Assembly: GCA_013153955.1 (NCBI GenBank)
Contig: JAADDM010000119.1
Coordinates: forward strand, 1 to 6,690
Length of the DNA: 6,690 bases
Direction of reading: 5' to 3'
Source of the DNA: Gammaproteobacteria bacterium
Lineage (GTDB): Bacteria > Pseudomonadota > Gammaproteobacteria > Thiomicrospirales > Thiomicrospiraceae
Shown here: one piece after another, positions 1-5,933 of the stretch
Layout of the letters: the number at the start of each line of letters is the position of its first letter
Position numbering within the stretch: position 1 is the first letter of the stretch
Translations under genes and position numbers: made by a program
Notes under the pieces: generated by a model
What the model was told of the DNA's origin: nothing
The model's input: the letters and a program-made list of their open reading frames with translations, nothing else
Databases searched by the model: none

Positions 1-2
1 AT

Positions 3-275
3 AGAGCATTGGCAGAGCAGTTGTACGGTGTCAAAATTGACAGTAACACCTCTGTATCTACTTTAACGGCCAAGAATGATAGTTTTAGAGCACGAGTTAA
101 CGCTGTTGTTAGAGGTGCGCGAGTGGTGAGTGTTACCCCTATGGCAGATCACAACTACGAGACTGTCTTAGAGGTTTTGGTCGATAAGCGTTTCTTTGAA
201 GAGGCGTTTGTCTATTCTGGCAGTGCCTCCCGTGCTGTTGATCCCGAGTCGGTGTATAACGTTAGCTCATATTAA
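3..275 (+). CDS. flgP: FlgP / LPP20-family outer-membrane lipoprotein, C-terminal part (5' end outside window)
   Basis: The reading frame is open from the first complete codon of the window (Arg-Ala then Leu-Ala-Glu-Gln-Leu-Tyr-Gly), so this is the 3' part of a longer gene; the TTG at position 9 is an internal Leu codon, not a start. The 90 residues match the end of LPP20/FlgP-type lipoproteins: the AEQLYG motif, then a block ending RARVNAVVRGARVVS, then a beta-strand pattern (YETVLEVLVDKRF) before a short tail. In Vibrio, FlgP is an outer-membrane lipoprotein of the H-ring around the LP ring; its lipobox would lie upstream of this window. The flagellar neighbourhood favours FlgP over other LPP20 proteins. 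A flgO gene just upstream would be expected but cannot be seen. The next gene begins 47 bases downstream on the same strand, so co-transcription is likely. Confidence 0.8.
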   Translation, partial: RALAEQLYGVKIDSNTSVSTLTAKNDSFRARVNAVVRGARVVSVTPMADHNYETVLEVLVDKRFFEEAFVYSGSASRAVDPESVYNVSSY

Positions 276-322
276 AATACTCATTATTATTGTATTTGGC
301 ATGATTTTATCAGGAAGGTTAA

Positions 323-616
323 ATGTTAAAATTTAAAGTAGTGATTCCGTTCGTGTTAGGGCTTTTTATTTGGCAGGGGGTCGCAGAGGCTGCCAGTATC
401 AGTACGCGGGTAAGGGTGTTAGAGAGTAAAGTCTCAAAGCAAGATAAGAAGATAAAGCTCTCGGAGCGCTCAAGGCGAGCTCAAGAGATAAAAGTGGATA
501 AGAGCTTGGCTCAGGTTCATGCACTTGAAAAAAAGGTCGAAGGGCTGCTGAAGGCTGCAAAATCATCAAAAAAAATAAAAAGACGCAGCACGGATAAGCG
601 GTATGCTTTTCCTTAG
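323..616 (+). CDS. Small secreted basic coiled-coil protein of unknown function, downstream of flgP
   Basis: This 97-residue protein is not one I recognise. The ATG follows a good ribosome binding site (AGGAAGG, 312-318). Residues 1-24 look like a Sec signal peptide: Lys near the start, a hydrophobic core (VVIPFVLGLFIW), and an AEA/EAA-type cleavage site near residues 23-24. There is no lipobox cysteine. The mature part has two heptad-like segments, about residues 26-44 (I26, V30, L33, V37, I44) and 58-76 (V65, L68, V72, L75), joined by a charged stretch, then a tail rich in Lys, Arg and Ser. It is therefore probably a periplasmic or envelope helical protein. It follows flgP by 47 bases and is followed by a terminator, so it is the last gene of the flgP unit. 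A role with the H-ring or outer-membrane disk is inferred from position only. Confidence 0.75.
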   Translation: MLKFKVVIPFVLGLFIWQGVAEAASISTRVRVLESKVSKQDKKIKLSERSRRAQEIKVDKSLAQVHALEKKVEGLLKAAKSSKKIKRRSTDKRYAFP

Positions 617-657
617 TAGATCTGAAGTCAAATGTTATTGATGAATTTATTTGGCAA

Positions 658-708
658 TTTAAGCCCATAAAAAAACCAGCCATGCAGCTGGTTTTTTTAT
701 GGCTTAAA
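658..708. terminator. Long bidirectional intrinsic terminator between convergent genes
   Basis: An inverted repeat has arms at 658-680 and 687-708 that pair over 22 bases with a single bulged C, around the six-base loop CATGCA. The core is CCAGC/GCTGG. It is flanked by seven A on the left (669-675) and seven T on the right (692-698), so a U-tract follows the GC stem whichever strand is transcribed. It lies between the small secreted protein gene (ends 616, plus) and the pilZ gene (ends 723, minus), where one terminator can serve both. Confidence 0.9.
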
Positions 709-722
709 CCCCGATAATATCG

Positions 723-1307
723 CTATCGTTTTGCCATTTTGCTGTCACGCTCTTTTTGAGCAAGTTCAATTTCTTTGGCTTGAATGAAATAGACCAGCTT
801 ACGGCGGTCATCCTCGCTTAGGCCGTGATACTCAAGGGCGATATTATTGCTTGAATTGTCTTTATTTGGTGTAATTTTAACAATGTTACATCTAACGAGA
901 ATAGGGCTCTCATTGTGCAATGGCTTAATTAATAGATCGACCTTATCAGAAATATTGACATCCTCTTCCACATCAATAGCAATCCCTCCTCCACTTAAGT
1001 TAACCAGTTTTTGTGGGATTGCACGGGTGAGTTGTTTTTCATCAATGGTTTGTAGGACAAAATTTATTTTACTGTTCATCGCGGTTAGGGCCGTCGCAAG
1101 CAGAGAGCTTTTCTGATTGATGTGAGAGATGACTTCGTTAATCTGGGCGTCTAACTGAGTTAGGTTCTCCATGAAGTACTCTTCAATATATTTAGCATCA
1201 GCGACTTGAGGGAGTACGGTCTCTTCAGCTTCGGCTGTTGATAAAATACGGTAGCTGCAAGGCATGATGACATCAATACGGTAAAAGGATCGTTGATCTT
1301 GGCGCAT
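723..1307 (-). CDS. PilZ-domain protein with helical insertion, probable cyclic di-GMP receptor in the flagellar cluster
   Basis: This 194-residue protein has both parts of the PilZ cyclic di-GMP binding signature: RxxxR at R6-R10 (RSFYR, followed by IDVIMPCSYR) and (D/N)xSxxG at N103-G108 (NLSGGG), followed by the beta-strand pattern of a PilZ barrel to about residue 162. The two motifs are about 92 residues apart, where in simple PilZ domains they are about 20-30 apart. The extra segment, about 25-98, looks mainly helical and coiled-coil-prone. The C-terminus (163-194) is a charged helix. The ATG is preceded by a GAGAGA-type ribosome binding site. It is the last gene after flgA, flgM and flgN on the minus strand, the position of the PilZ gene flgZ in Pseudomonas. 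It lacks an evident YcgR N-terminal domain, so I do not call it flgZ. It probably links cyclic di-GMP to motility; partner unknown. Confidence 0.85.
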   Translation of the reverse strand: MRQDQRSFYRIDVIMPCSYRILSTAEAEETVLPQVADAKYIEEYFMENLTQLDAQINEVISHINQKSSLLATALTAMNSKINFVLQTIDEKQLTRAIPQKLVNLSGGGIAIDVEEDVNISDKVDLLIKPLHNESPILVRCNIVKITPNKDNSSNNIALEYHGLSEDDRRKLVYFIQAKEIELAQKERDSKMAKR

Positions 1308-1496
1308 TAGGGTTCTCTCTGAGTGATTGGTTTAGCGTTTTGCGCGATACCTAATATCTGGGTATGACACATTGGCTTAGTATAAGGTGCATTTAGATTT
1401 GCTGAAAGTATTAATTTATATGGAATAAAACAAAGCAGGTTATGCGCCAGTTTATGGCGTTACTCATAAAACTTATTAGAGGGCTTGTCTTGTCAA

Positions 1497-1505
1497 GGGG
1501 GGGGG
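1497..1505. repeat. Nine-base G homopolymer between flgN and pilZ
   Basis: Nine consecutive G (nine C on the coding strand of flgN) begin two bases after the flgN stop codon. It lies in the 200-base gap between flgN and the pilZ gene and is not inside either reading frame. A mononucleotide run of this length is prone to slippage and to sequencing error. Confidence 0.9.
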
Positions 1506-1507
1506 CG

Positions 1508-1999
1508 TTACGCTTTGCCAAGTGTATTTTGGGGGTTGTTTGAGCGTTCTGTTGTGCCGCTTGATCCGTAAAGCTTGACACCTGATGTAGATTTCCCTGA
1601 AGCAATATCTAGCGCATGTTGATTGATGGTTGTTAGCATTCTGATCGACATACCATTTGCTAGGTTTAAGTCTTGGCATTTTTCTGAAAGCTCGATAAAG
1701 GTGTTTATTTGTGCTTTTAATTCAGGAGGGTATGCCAAGATCGCTTCTTGAGAAAGTAGCGATTCAATGCTGGAGTTTTCTGCGAGGAGGGTCGATTGAA
1801 GAGTTTGGGTGCTTGTTAACAGTCGCTCTGAGTGGGTGTGCTTTTTTTCAATAATCTCTGTTATGCGCTCAGGAAAGCCTGATTTTAGGAGTTCGGATTC
1901 TTGAGCTAGTATTGAATGAAAATCCTGCAAGCACGTTATTAGATACGCAATTAGTGAGGGTATGCGATCGTTTAACGGCTGCGAAGAGGGTGAATTCAT
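1508..1999 (-). CDS. flgN: FlgN, export chaperone for hook-associated proteins
   Basis: FlgN is a cytosolic helical chaperone that holds the hook-filament junction proteins FlgK and FlgL and delivers them to the flagellar export gate. With a start at the ATG at 1999 the protein has 163 residues, a usual FlgN length. It is mostly helical. The family pattern is visible near the end: C108, then LNLANGMSIRML (about 111-122) and a C-terminal LYGSSG segment (143-148). The frame stays open upstream to a GTG at 2074, but that would overlap flgM by 50 bases and add an uncharacteristic leader, so the ATG was chosen. Its ribosome binding site is poor (an AAGAG sequence about 12 bases upstream), and the gene may rely on translation from flgM, whose stop is 25 bases before. 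Overall divergence is typical of FlgN; the flgM-flgN order supports the call. Confidence 0.85.
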   Translation of the reverse strand: MNSPSSQPLNDRIPSLIAYLITCLQDFHSILAQESELLKSGFPERITEIIEKKHTHSERLLTSTQTLQSTLLAENSSIESLLSQEAILAYPPELKAQINTFIELSEKCQDLNLANGMSIRMLTTINQHALDIASGKSTSGVKLYGSSGTTERSNNPQNTLGKA

Positions 2000-2024
2000 T
2001 TTGTAATGGAGCTCTTTTTCGGGG

Positions 2025-2330
2025 TTAGAATCGAGCGAATAGCGCTTCTGTCTGCATGAGTTTATCTGCAACACGTTCTGAGTCTACTTGATAAGACCCC
2101 TCAGCAACCGCCGCTTTAAGTTCTGCAATTCGGGCAGAATTATCAACGTCAACACTGCGAGCCATTTTGTCTAATTGACTGGCCTGCGCAGAGGCGGGGG
2201 TCAGAGTGACTTTATCGGCACTGGGGGAAGAAGTTGTTACAGCACTGTCTGAGCCGCCTTTACCTGAGGGTTTGACGCTCTCGGTTGCACGATTTGACGC
2301 GATGTTGGGGGTTAAATTTTTAATATCCAT
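2025..2330 (-). CDS. flgM: FlgM, anti-sigma-28 factor
   Basis: FlgM binds and inhibits the flagellar sigma factor FliA (sigma-28) until the hook-basal body is complete, then is exported, releasing late gene expression. The chosen product has 101 residues. The first half (to about residue 50) is low-complexity, Ser/Thr/Ala-rich and probably disordered, as in FlgM. The C-terminal part, about 61-95 (DVDNSARIAELKAAVAEGSY followed by QVDSERVADKLM), matches the conserved sigma-28 binding helices. The ATG at 2330 is preferred over an in-frame GTG at 2342: it has GTGAGG six bases upstream, and the GTG start would lie at that site. It lies between flgA (112-base gap) and flgN (25-base gap). The gap to flgA carries a possible sigma-28 promoter and a near-perfect operator-like repeat. 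Confidence 0.95.
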   Translation of the reverse strand: MDIKNLTPNIASNRATESVKPSGKGGSDSAVTTSSPSADKVTLTPASAQASQLDKMARSVDVDNSARIAELKAAVAEGSYQVDSERVADKLMQTEALFARF

Positions 2331-2349
2331 AGTCGGCCTCACACCTATT

Positions 2350-2368
2350 TACTGTTATCTTAACAGTA
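2350..2368. repeat. Perfect 8-base inverted repeat at the flgM promoter region
   Basis: The arms TACTGTTA and TAACAGTA match perfectly around the spacer TCT. The site lies 20-38 bases upstream of the flgM ATG and overlaps the candidate -10 element. It could be an operator for a dimeric regulator. It has no following U-tract on the minus strand and is AT-rich, so a terminator is less likely. Confidence 0.7.
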
Positions 2369-2381
2369 TTAAATTTTGTTT
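2355..2381 (-). promoter_or_regulatory. Possible sigma-28 promoter for flgM (weak match)
   Basis: Read on the minus strand, TAAGATAA (2362-2355) resembles the sigma-28 -10 consensus GCCGATAA at its last five bases (GATAA). An AAAC lies at the expected -35 distance in place of TAAA. The predicted start would fall about 18 bases before the flgM ATG. FlgM genes in gammaproteobacteria often have their own sigma-28 promoter in addition to readthrough from flgA, which makes the site plausible, but the match alone is weak. Confidence 0.3.
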
Positions 2382-2392
2382 CTACATTTAAT

Positions 2393-2404
2393 TAACGGCC
2401 GTTA
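2393..2404. repeat. Perfect 12-base palindrome in the flgA-flgM gap
   Basis: TAACGGCCGTTA is a perfect palindrome with a GC-rich centre in an otherwise AT-rich gap, 39 bases after the flgA stop on the minus strand and 63 bases before the flgM ATG. It may be a protein binding site; with no loop it is not a good hairpin. Function unknown. Confidence 0.6.
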
Positions 2405-2442
2405 CCTGAAAAGCTTTAGGATTAAAACTGTTTAATTTTTAT

Positions 2443-3159
2443 TTAGGGCACTAATATTTGGTTAGGAGCAACAACTATGCCCTTTATTGTTTTTTTAGAA
2501 GACATATTTTTGACGGGAATTTGTTGCCGCTCTACCCCATTTTTTAGTGCGATCCCTTTAGTTTCAACCCGAATACTGCCAGTGTAGGTGGTAATTGTGA
2601 CCTCTTGGTTTTTGAAAACCCAATAAGGGGGTTGAAGGTCTTTTAATTTGAGCACGCTGTTTGCTGGAATGGGTTTTTTGGTTCTCATACCTATTGCTGT
2701 TTGAAGGTTAACAATGCTACCTCTGGGTATTTTTTTGTAAGGCAGTGCGTGTACTTTGATGTCCTCACGCTTTATAACGGCCCCTTTTAACATTCCTTTA
2801 GTGCTTAAAACAACGGTTTTTTTGCCATCGACAACGGCAGGGACAAATACACGCCAGACGGGTTCACTACAACGTACGCTAATCGTCATGCGTCCAGTGA
2901 GGGTGTTAAGGTTCCTGTCTTGTAGTTCAAGTGGGTGTAGGCAGGACTGTAGCTTGAGGCGAGGGTTTAATTTACGAAGTGAAATTTGGGGCTCAATGAT
3001 TTGTTGGTCAATTTTTTGCTTGATATGTTCAGTCACAAGGCTATGAATTGCATTCAGAGGGTGTGCTTCAACAGGAGTAGCTTGGCTATTCGCCTGACAA
3101 AAAAGCCCCATGCTAGCGAGCAATGTAAAGATTAGGCTGTGTGCGATTCGTTTATTCAT
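2443..3159 (-). CDS. flgA: FlgA, periplasmic chaperone for flagellar P-ring assembly
   Basis: FlgA assists polymerisation of FlgI into the P ring in the periplasm. This 238-residue protein starts with a signal peptide (Lys3-Arg4, then LIFTLLASMGLF, cleavage likely near residues 24-28). The N-terminal part contains C73 and C97, the pair expected to form the FlgA disulfide. The C-terminal SAF-type domain follows from about 105, with the family signature at residues 155-190 (IGMRTKKPIPANSVL, LKDLQPPYWVFKNQEV) and ending in VKNMSSKKTIKGIV. Length is normal for the family. The ATG at 3159 is fixed from above by an in-frame TAG 12 bases upstream, yet no Shine-Dalgarno sequence precedes it (a run of four C lies directly before), so translation initiation may be inefficient. 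It is the first gene of the flgA-flgM-flgN-pilZ unit and is divergent from cheV. Confidence 0.95.
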   Translation of the reverse strand: MNKRIAHSLIFTLLASMGLFCQANSQATPVEAHPLNAIHSLVTEHIKQKIDQQIIEPQISLRKLNPRLKLQSCLHPLELQDRNLNTLTGRMTISVRCSEPVWRVFVPAVVDGKKTVVLSTKGMLKGAVIKREDIKVHALPYKKIPRGSIVNLQTAIGMRTKKPIPANSVLKLKDLQPPYWVFKNQEVTITTYTGSIRVETKGIALKNGVERQQIPVKNMSSKKTIKGIVVAPNQILVP

Positions 3160-3315
3160 GGGGCAATACTAACATGAGTGTCATGAAAATGGATTCTTCA
3201 GCGGTATAGATTGGTTGGGTGTTTAATAAAATAGGGGTGCGTCACTTTTAATGGGTAGGGTGTTTTGGCCTATTTGTAAATTGAGGGTGAATGCGCGCGC
3301 GAATTAGCTTAATAT

Positions 3316-3327
3316 TGATAAATATCA
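3316..3327. repeat. Short inverted repeat upstream of cheV
   Basis: TGATA and TATCA flank a two-base AA spacer, 29-40 bases before the cheV ATG, within an AT-rich stretch that follows a short alternating GC run (3293-3301). It could be an operator in the flgA-cheV divergent region, but such short AT-rich repeats occur by chance. Confidence 0.3.
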
Positions 3328-3355
3328 TTAAAACAATAAGTAGGGTGGCTTTCAA

Positions 3356-4306
3356 ATGTCTAGCTTTTTAACAGGGGTTGATCAAAGGACTTCTTTAGCG
3401 GGAATGAACCGTATGGAGTTGTTGCTGTTTACCATCAGAGGCAAGCAGTTATTTGGAATTAACGTATTTAAGGTCAGGGAGGTTATTCGTACGCCAGAGA
3501 TTTCCCCTGTCCCTAAGTCCGATTCTAGGGTTGTAGGCGTTGCTGATATACGGGGCAAAACAATGCCAATGATTGATTTGGCCAAGGCATTAGATTTAGA
3601 GCCAATCGCTCCAGATGCCTACTCTAAAAGTTTAACGATTGTGACCGAGTTTAATAGCTCTATTCAAGGGTTTTTGGTGGAGGATGTCGATCGAATTGTA
3701 CACCTGCGCTGGGAAGATATTTTAGCGCCACCCGATTCGTTACAGAGTGTAAATTACTTAACAGGCATCACTCGAGCTCAAAATCAAATTGTTGAAATTG
3801 TGGATGTAGAGAAGGTGTTGGTAGAGGTCTCAGGGGTGACAAAAGAGAATATGTCCGAAGAGTATATTTCTCGCAATACTGAGACCACGAAGGGGCATGG
3901 TTATTTTGTGCTTGGCGCGGATGATTCGATGGTGGCCAGACGCCAGCTTAAAGGTGTGTTAGATAAAATGGGTATTGACAATAAAATTGTCAATAACGGT
4001 AAACTCGCTTTAGATTTCTTGAAAAAATGGGCGGACGAGGCGGATGAAGGCGGCAGCAAGGTCGGTGAGCGTGTATTGATGGTTATTTCAGATATTGAAA
4101 TGCCTGAAATGGATGGTTATACGCTTACCTCTAGTATTCGTAAGGATGATCGTTTAAAGGATTTGTATGTGATTTTAAACTCCTCATTAAGCGGGGGGTT
4201 TAATGATACCTTGACTGAGAAAGTAGGCGCCAATGCCTTTATTTCAAAGTGGCACTCTGATGAGTTGGCCGAAGCGATTGTGGCAAGAATTAAAGAGGTC
4301 GAGTAG
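3356..4306 (+). CDS. cheV: CheV, chemotaxis coupling protein (CheW-like domain plus receiver domain)
   Basis: CheV links chemoreceptors to the kinase CheA through a CheW-like domain and is tuned by phosphorylation of its receiver domain. The 316-residue protein has the CheW domain at about 17-160 (LLLFTIRGKQLFGINVFKV, then VVGVADIRGKTMPMIDL) and the receiver at about 182-315. All key receiver residues are present: acidic pair D189-D190, phospho-acceptor D246 (VISDIEMPEMDG), S276/S277 and K298. The usual N-terminal lead (GVDQRTSLAGMNRMELL) shows the start is the ATG at 3356 rather than Met17; a ribosome binding site (AGGGTGG) lies just upstream. In Vibrio and Pseudomonas, cheV sits between flgA and flgB and is followed by cheR; here no cheR follows, and flgT begins 47 bases downstream on the same strand. 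Confidence 0.97.
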   Translation: MSSFLTGVDQRTSLAGMNRMELLLFTIRGKQLFGINVFKVREVIRTPEISPVPKSDSRVVGVADIRGKTMPMIDLAKALDLEPIAPDAYSKSLTIVTEFNSSIQGFLVEDVDRIVHLRWEDILAPPDSLQSVNYLTGITRAQNQIVEIVDVEKVLVEVSGVTKENMSEEYISRNTETTKGHGYFVLGADDSMVARRQLKGVLDKMGIDNKIVNNGKLALDFLKKWADEADEGGSKVGERVLMVISDIEMPEMDGYTLTSSIRKDDRLKDLYVILNSSLSGGFNDTLTEKVGANAFISKWHSDELAEAIVARIKEVE

Positions 4307-4353
4307 TTAAGCGTTTGCTTTTCGTTAACGAATTAGGGTGGGAAATCGTTTAA

Positions 4354-5679
4354 GTGGTATTTATAAAATATATTGTTGGATTGAGTTTTTTACTGGTCGG
4401 CTTAAATTGTCAGGCCAGCTTCGATGATCTTTTTTGCATGGGCGGGGACGACGGCTGTGAGTCGAATGAGGTTCAAAGGTCCGAGCCACAAGCGATATTG
4501 AAAGTACTGCCCCCTAAGCCAGCGGGAAATATATGTGTTGATGTAAAAGGCTCTGCTTCTACAGCGGGGGTCGAGCAAGAATTTGCACGTAAAATGGCGA
4601 TTCGAGATGCGTTAAAGTTAGCCAGTCTTAAAAGCAATGTGAGCGTACATACCGATCAGTCGGTTGAACAGTATCAAATGACTTTGGACAGTGCACGTTT
4701 TATCTCTGCGAGTAAGGTAAAAAGCTTTAAAGTGCTTAAAGAGGGCTTAGAAAGTCCTGAAGATCTGTATGGCCAAACCAAAAAAGGCGCGCTTAACTAT
4801 GATGTGACGCTTAATGTTTGCTTAACAGAAGAGCGTGGAGTGTGCGCAAGCTTAACGGGCAATGAGTATCAGACACGATTTGCGATTGCACCCGTCGTGA
4901 TGGCTCATGCGGAGGAAGCGCGTGATATCTCTAATTTACTGTTTGGGTATCAGCAAGAGCTTGAACGCAGGGTCAGAGAGAAAGGGTATCAAAATTTTAC
5001 CGTATTAAAAATGCCGATTGAATTGCAGCCAAATATTATGGTCGCACCTAATTTATCCCCAGAGGTTCTGGGCGGTGTGAGAGACTCAACGGGCGCTCAG
5101 TATTTGCTGTTATCAGTGATTCGTTCACTCTCCGCTCACAGTGATAATGGGTACTTGAATGGCGCAAAGCGTTTTTATAATTTAGAGGTTAAACCGGAGA
5201 GTCGTTTTATAGAAGTTGACTGGTATGTCGTTGATCTGATGAAACGGCGTACAGTCCATCAGGCACGGGGTGGATTTGATGTTAAAGGGGATGTGATAGT
5301 CGGGCGAAATAAGCCATTTGGTACCAGCGCCTTTTTCAGTACGGATACCGGAATGGCTTTTCATGCATTGCTAAACCAGCAAGTGGAAAATACATTAGAT
5401 TTTTTACACTGTAAGCCCTTTGAAAGTCAGGTGATTGATGTACGAGATGGACAGTATGTTATTTATCTAAACTCTGCTTCGGGTGCGAAGGTGGGGGATG
5501 ATTTGGCGGTTTATCATAAAACAGGGCGGCCTGTTCGCTATAACGGTATTGATCTCGGATCTGATGAGCTGCCCGGTGCATTTTTAAAAATTAAGCGTAT
5601 TATGCCAAAGTTTGCCGTGGCAGAGTTGACCGCGAAAAAAGGCATTGTTCAGGTGGGAGATATTGTTAAGGCTTGGTAA
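4354..5679 (+). CDS. flgT: FlgT, flagellar H-ring assembly protein
   Basis: FlgT in Vibrio is a periplasmic protein that forms part of the H-ring and is needed to place MotX/MotY and the T-ring. This 441-residue protein begins with a GTG; AGGGTGGGA at 4334-4342 is a rather distant ribosome binding site. Residues 1-21 are a signal peptide (FIKYIVGLSFLLVGL, then CQAS). C19 is preceded by LN, not a canonical lipobox. Three regions follow in FlgT order: an N domain about 58-158 (FARKMAIRDALKLASLKSNV), a middle domain about 165-352 resembling a TolB-N-like fold (FAIAPVVM; STGAQYLLLSVIRSL), and a C domain about 355-441 ending in VQVGDIVKAW. It is longer than Vibrio FlgT (about 380 residues), partly because of an acidic linker at 22-57 with C28 and C35. 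It probably shares the cheV transcript and ends at a terminator. Confidence 0.88.
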   Translation: MVFIKYIVGLSFLLVGLNCQASFDDLFCMGGDDGCESNEVQRSEPQAILKVLPPKPAGNICVDVKGSASTAGVEQEFARKMAIRDALKLASLKSNVSVHTDQSVEQYQMTLDSARFISASKVKSFKVLKEGLESPEDLYGQTKKGALNYDVTLNVCLTEERGVCASLTGNEYQTRFAIAPVVMAHAEEARDISNLLFGYQQELERRVREKGYQNFTVLKMPIELQPNIMVAPNLSPEVLGGVRDSTGAQYLLLSVIRSLSAHSDNGYLNGAKRFYNLEVKPESRFIEVDWYVVDLMKRRTVHQARGGFDVKGDVIVGRNKPFGTSAFFSTDTGMAFHALLNQQVENTLDFLHCKPFESQVIDVRDGQYVIYLNSASGAKVGDDLAVYHKTGRPVRYNGIDLGSDELPGAFLKIKRIMPKFAVAELTAKKGIVQVGDIVKAW

Positions 5680-5726
5680 GAAGTGTAAAGGCCATTAGAG
5701 TTTTTTGAGCGCGTTAGATTTAAAAG

Positions 5727-5751
5727 AGCCAGCCTTGTTGCTGGTTTTTTT
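5727..5751 (+). terminator. Intrinsic terminator after flgT
   Basis: CCAGC (5729-5733) and GCTGG (5740-5744) form a GC-rich stem around a six-base loop, followed at once by seven T (5745-5751). It lies 48 bases after the flgT stop and closes the cheV-flgT unit. Outer bases TTAGA and TCTAA can extend the stem. The stem and T-tract sequence are the same as in the terminator at 658-708. Confidence 0.85.
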
Positions 5752-5857
5752 GTGTCTAAATGTTAGTGAGGGATAAAGCGGCAACTTCGGGTGTCTGCAG
5801 AGTTGCCTATTTTAATGACTGTGCTTATGAAAGGGAATAATTGTTTTTAGAAAGCAC

Positions 5858-5884
5858 TAAAGTTTATGATTGGTTGGCCGTATA
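5858..5884 (+). promoter_or_regulatory. Sigma-28 (FliA)-type promoter upstream of flgB
   Basis: TAAAGTTT at 5858-5865, an 11-base spacer, then GCCGTATA at 5877-5884. The -35 matches the FliA consensus TAAAGTTT at all eight positions, the spacing to the -10 is exactly the consensus 11, and GCCG of GCCGATAA is present; the rest of the -10 differs (TATA for ATAA). Transcription would start near 5892 and run into flgB. Confidence 0.6.
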
Positions 5885-5933
5885 GGGCGGTTTATTTATT
5901 ACTTTAGCCATAAATTATAAAAAATCTTATGTT

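Noticed and set aside
297..311. TGGCATG-N4-TATC, a sigma-54-like sequence before the small secreted protein gene.
   Set aside because: The essential GC at -12 is missing and the start would fall on the ATG itself.
399..683. Minus-strand open frame opposite the small secreted protein.
   Set aside because: No ribosome binding site, odd composition, and it crosses the terminator; the plus-strand gene has a signal peptide and good start.
847..1116. Plus-strand open frame opposite the PilZ gene.
   Set aside because: It is the antisense shadow of a clear PilZ coding sequence and has no family features.
1445..1459. Small hairpin CGCCA-GTTTA-TGGCG between flgN and pilZ, considered as a terminator.
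   Set aside because: The stem has only five pairs and no T-run follows on the minus strand.
1411..1679. Two further minus-strand open frames overlapping the end of flgN across the G tract.
   Set aside because: They are other frames of flgN sequence; the FlgN frame keeps the family motif and ends just before the tract.
2211..2219. A perfect sigma-28 -10 octamer GCCGATAA on the minus strand inside flgM.
   Set aside because: No TAAA lies at the required -35 distance (AACA instead), and the bases encode the Ala-Asp-Lys of FlgM, so chance is the better explanation.
3160..3355. Search of the divergent flgA-cheV gap for sigma-54 or sigma-28 promoters.
   Set aside because: No GG-N10-GC with acceptable flanks and no TAAA-N15-GCCGATAA was found on either strand; promoters there must be of another type or lie further away.
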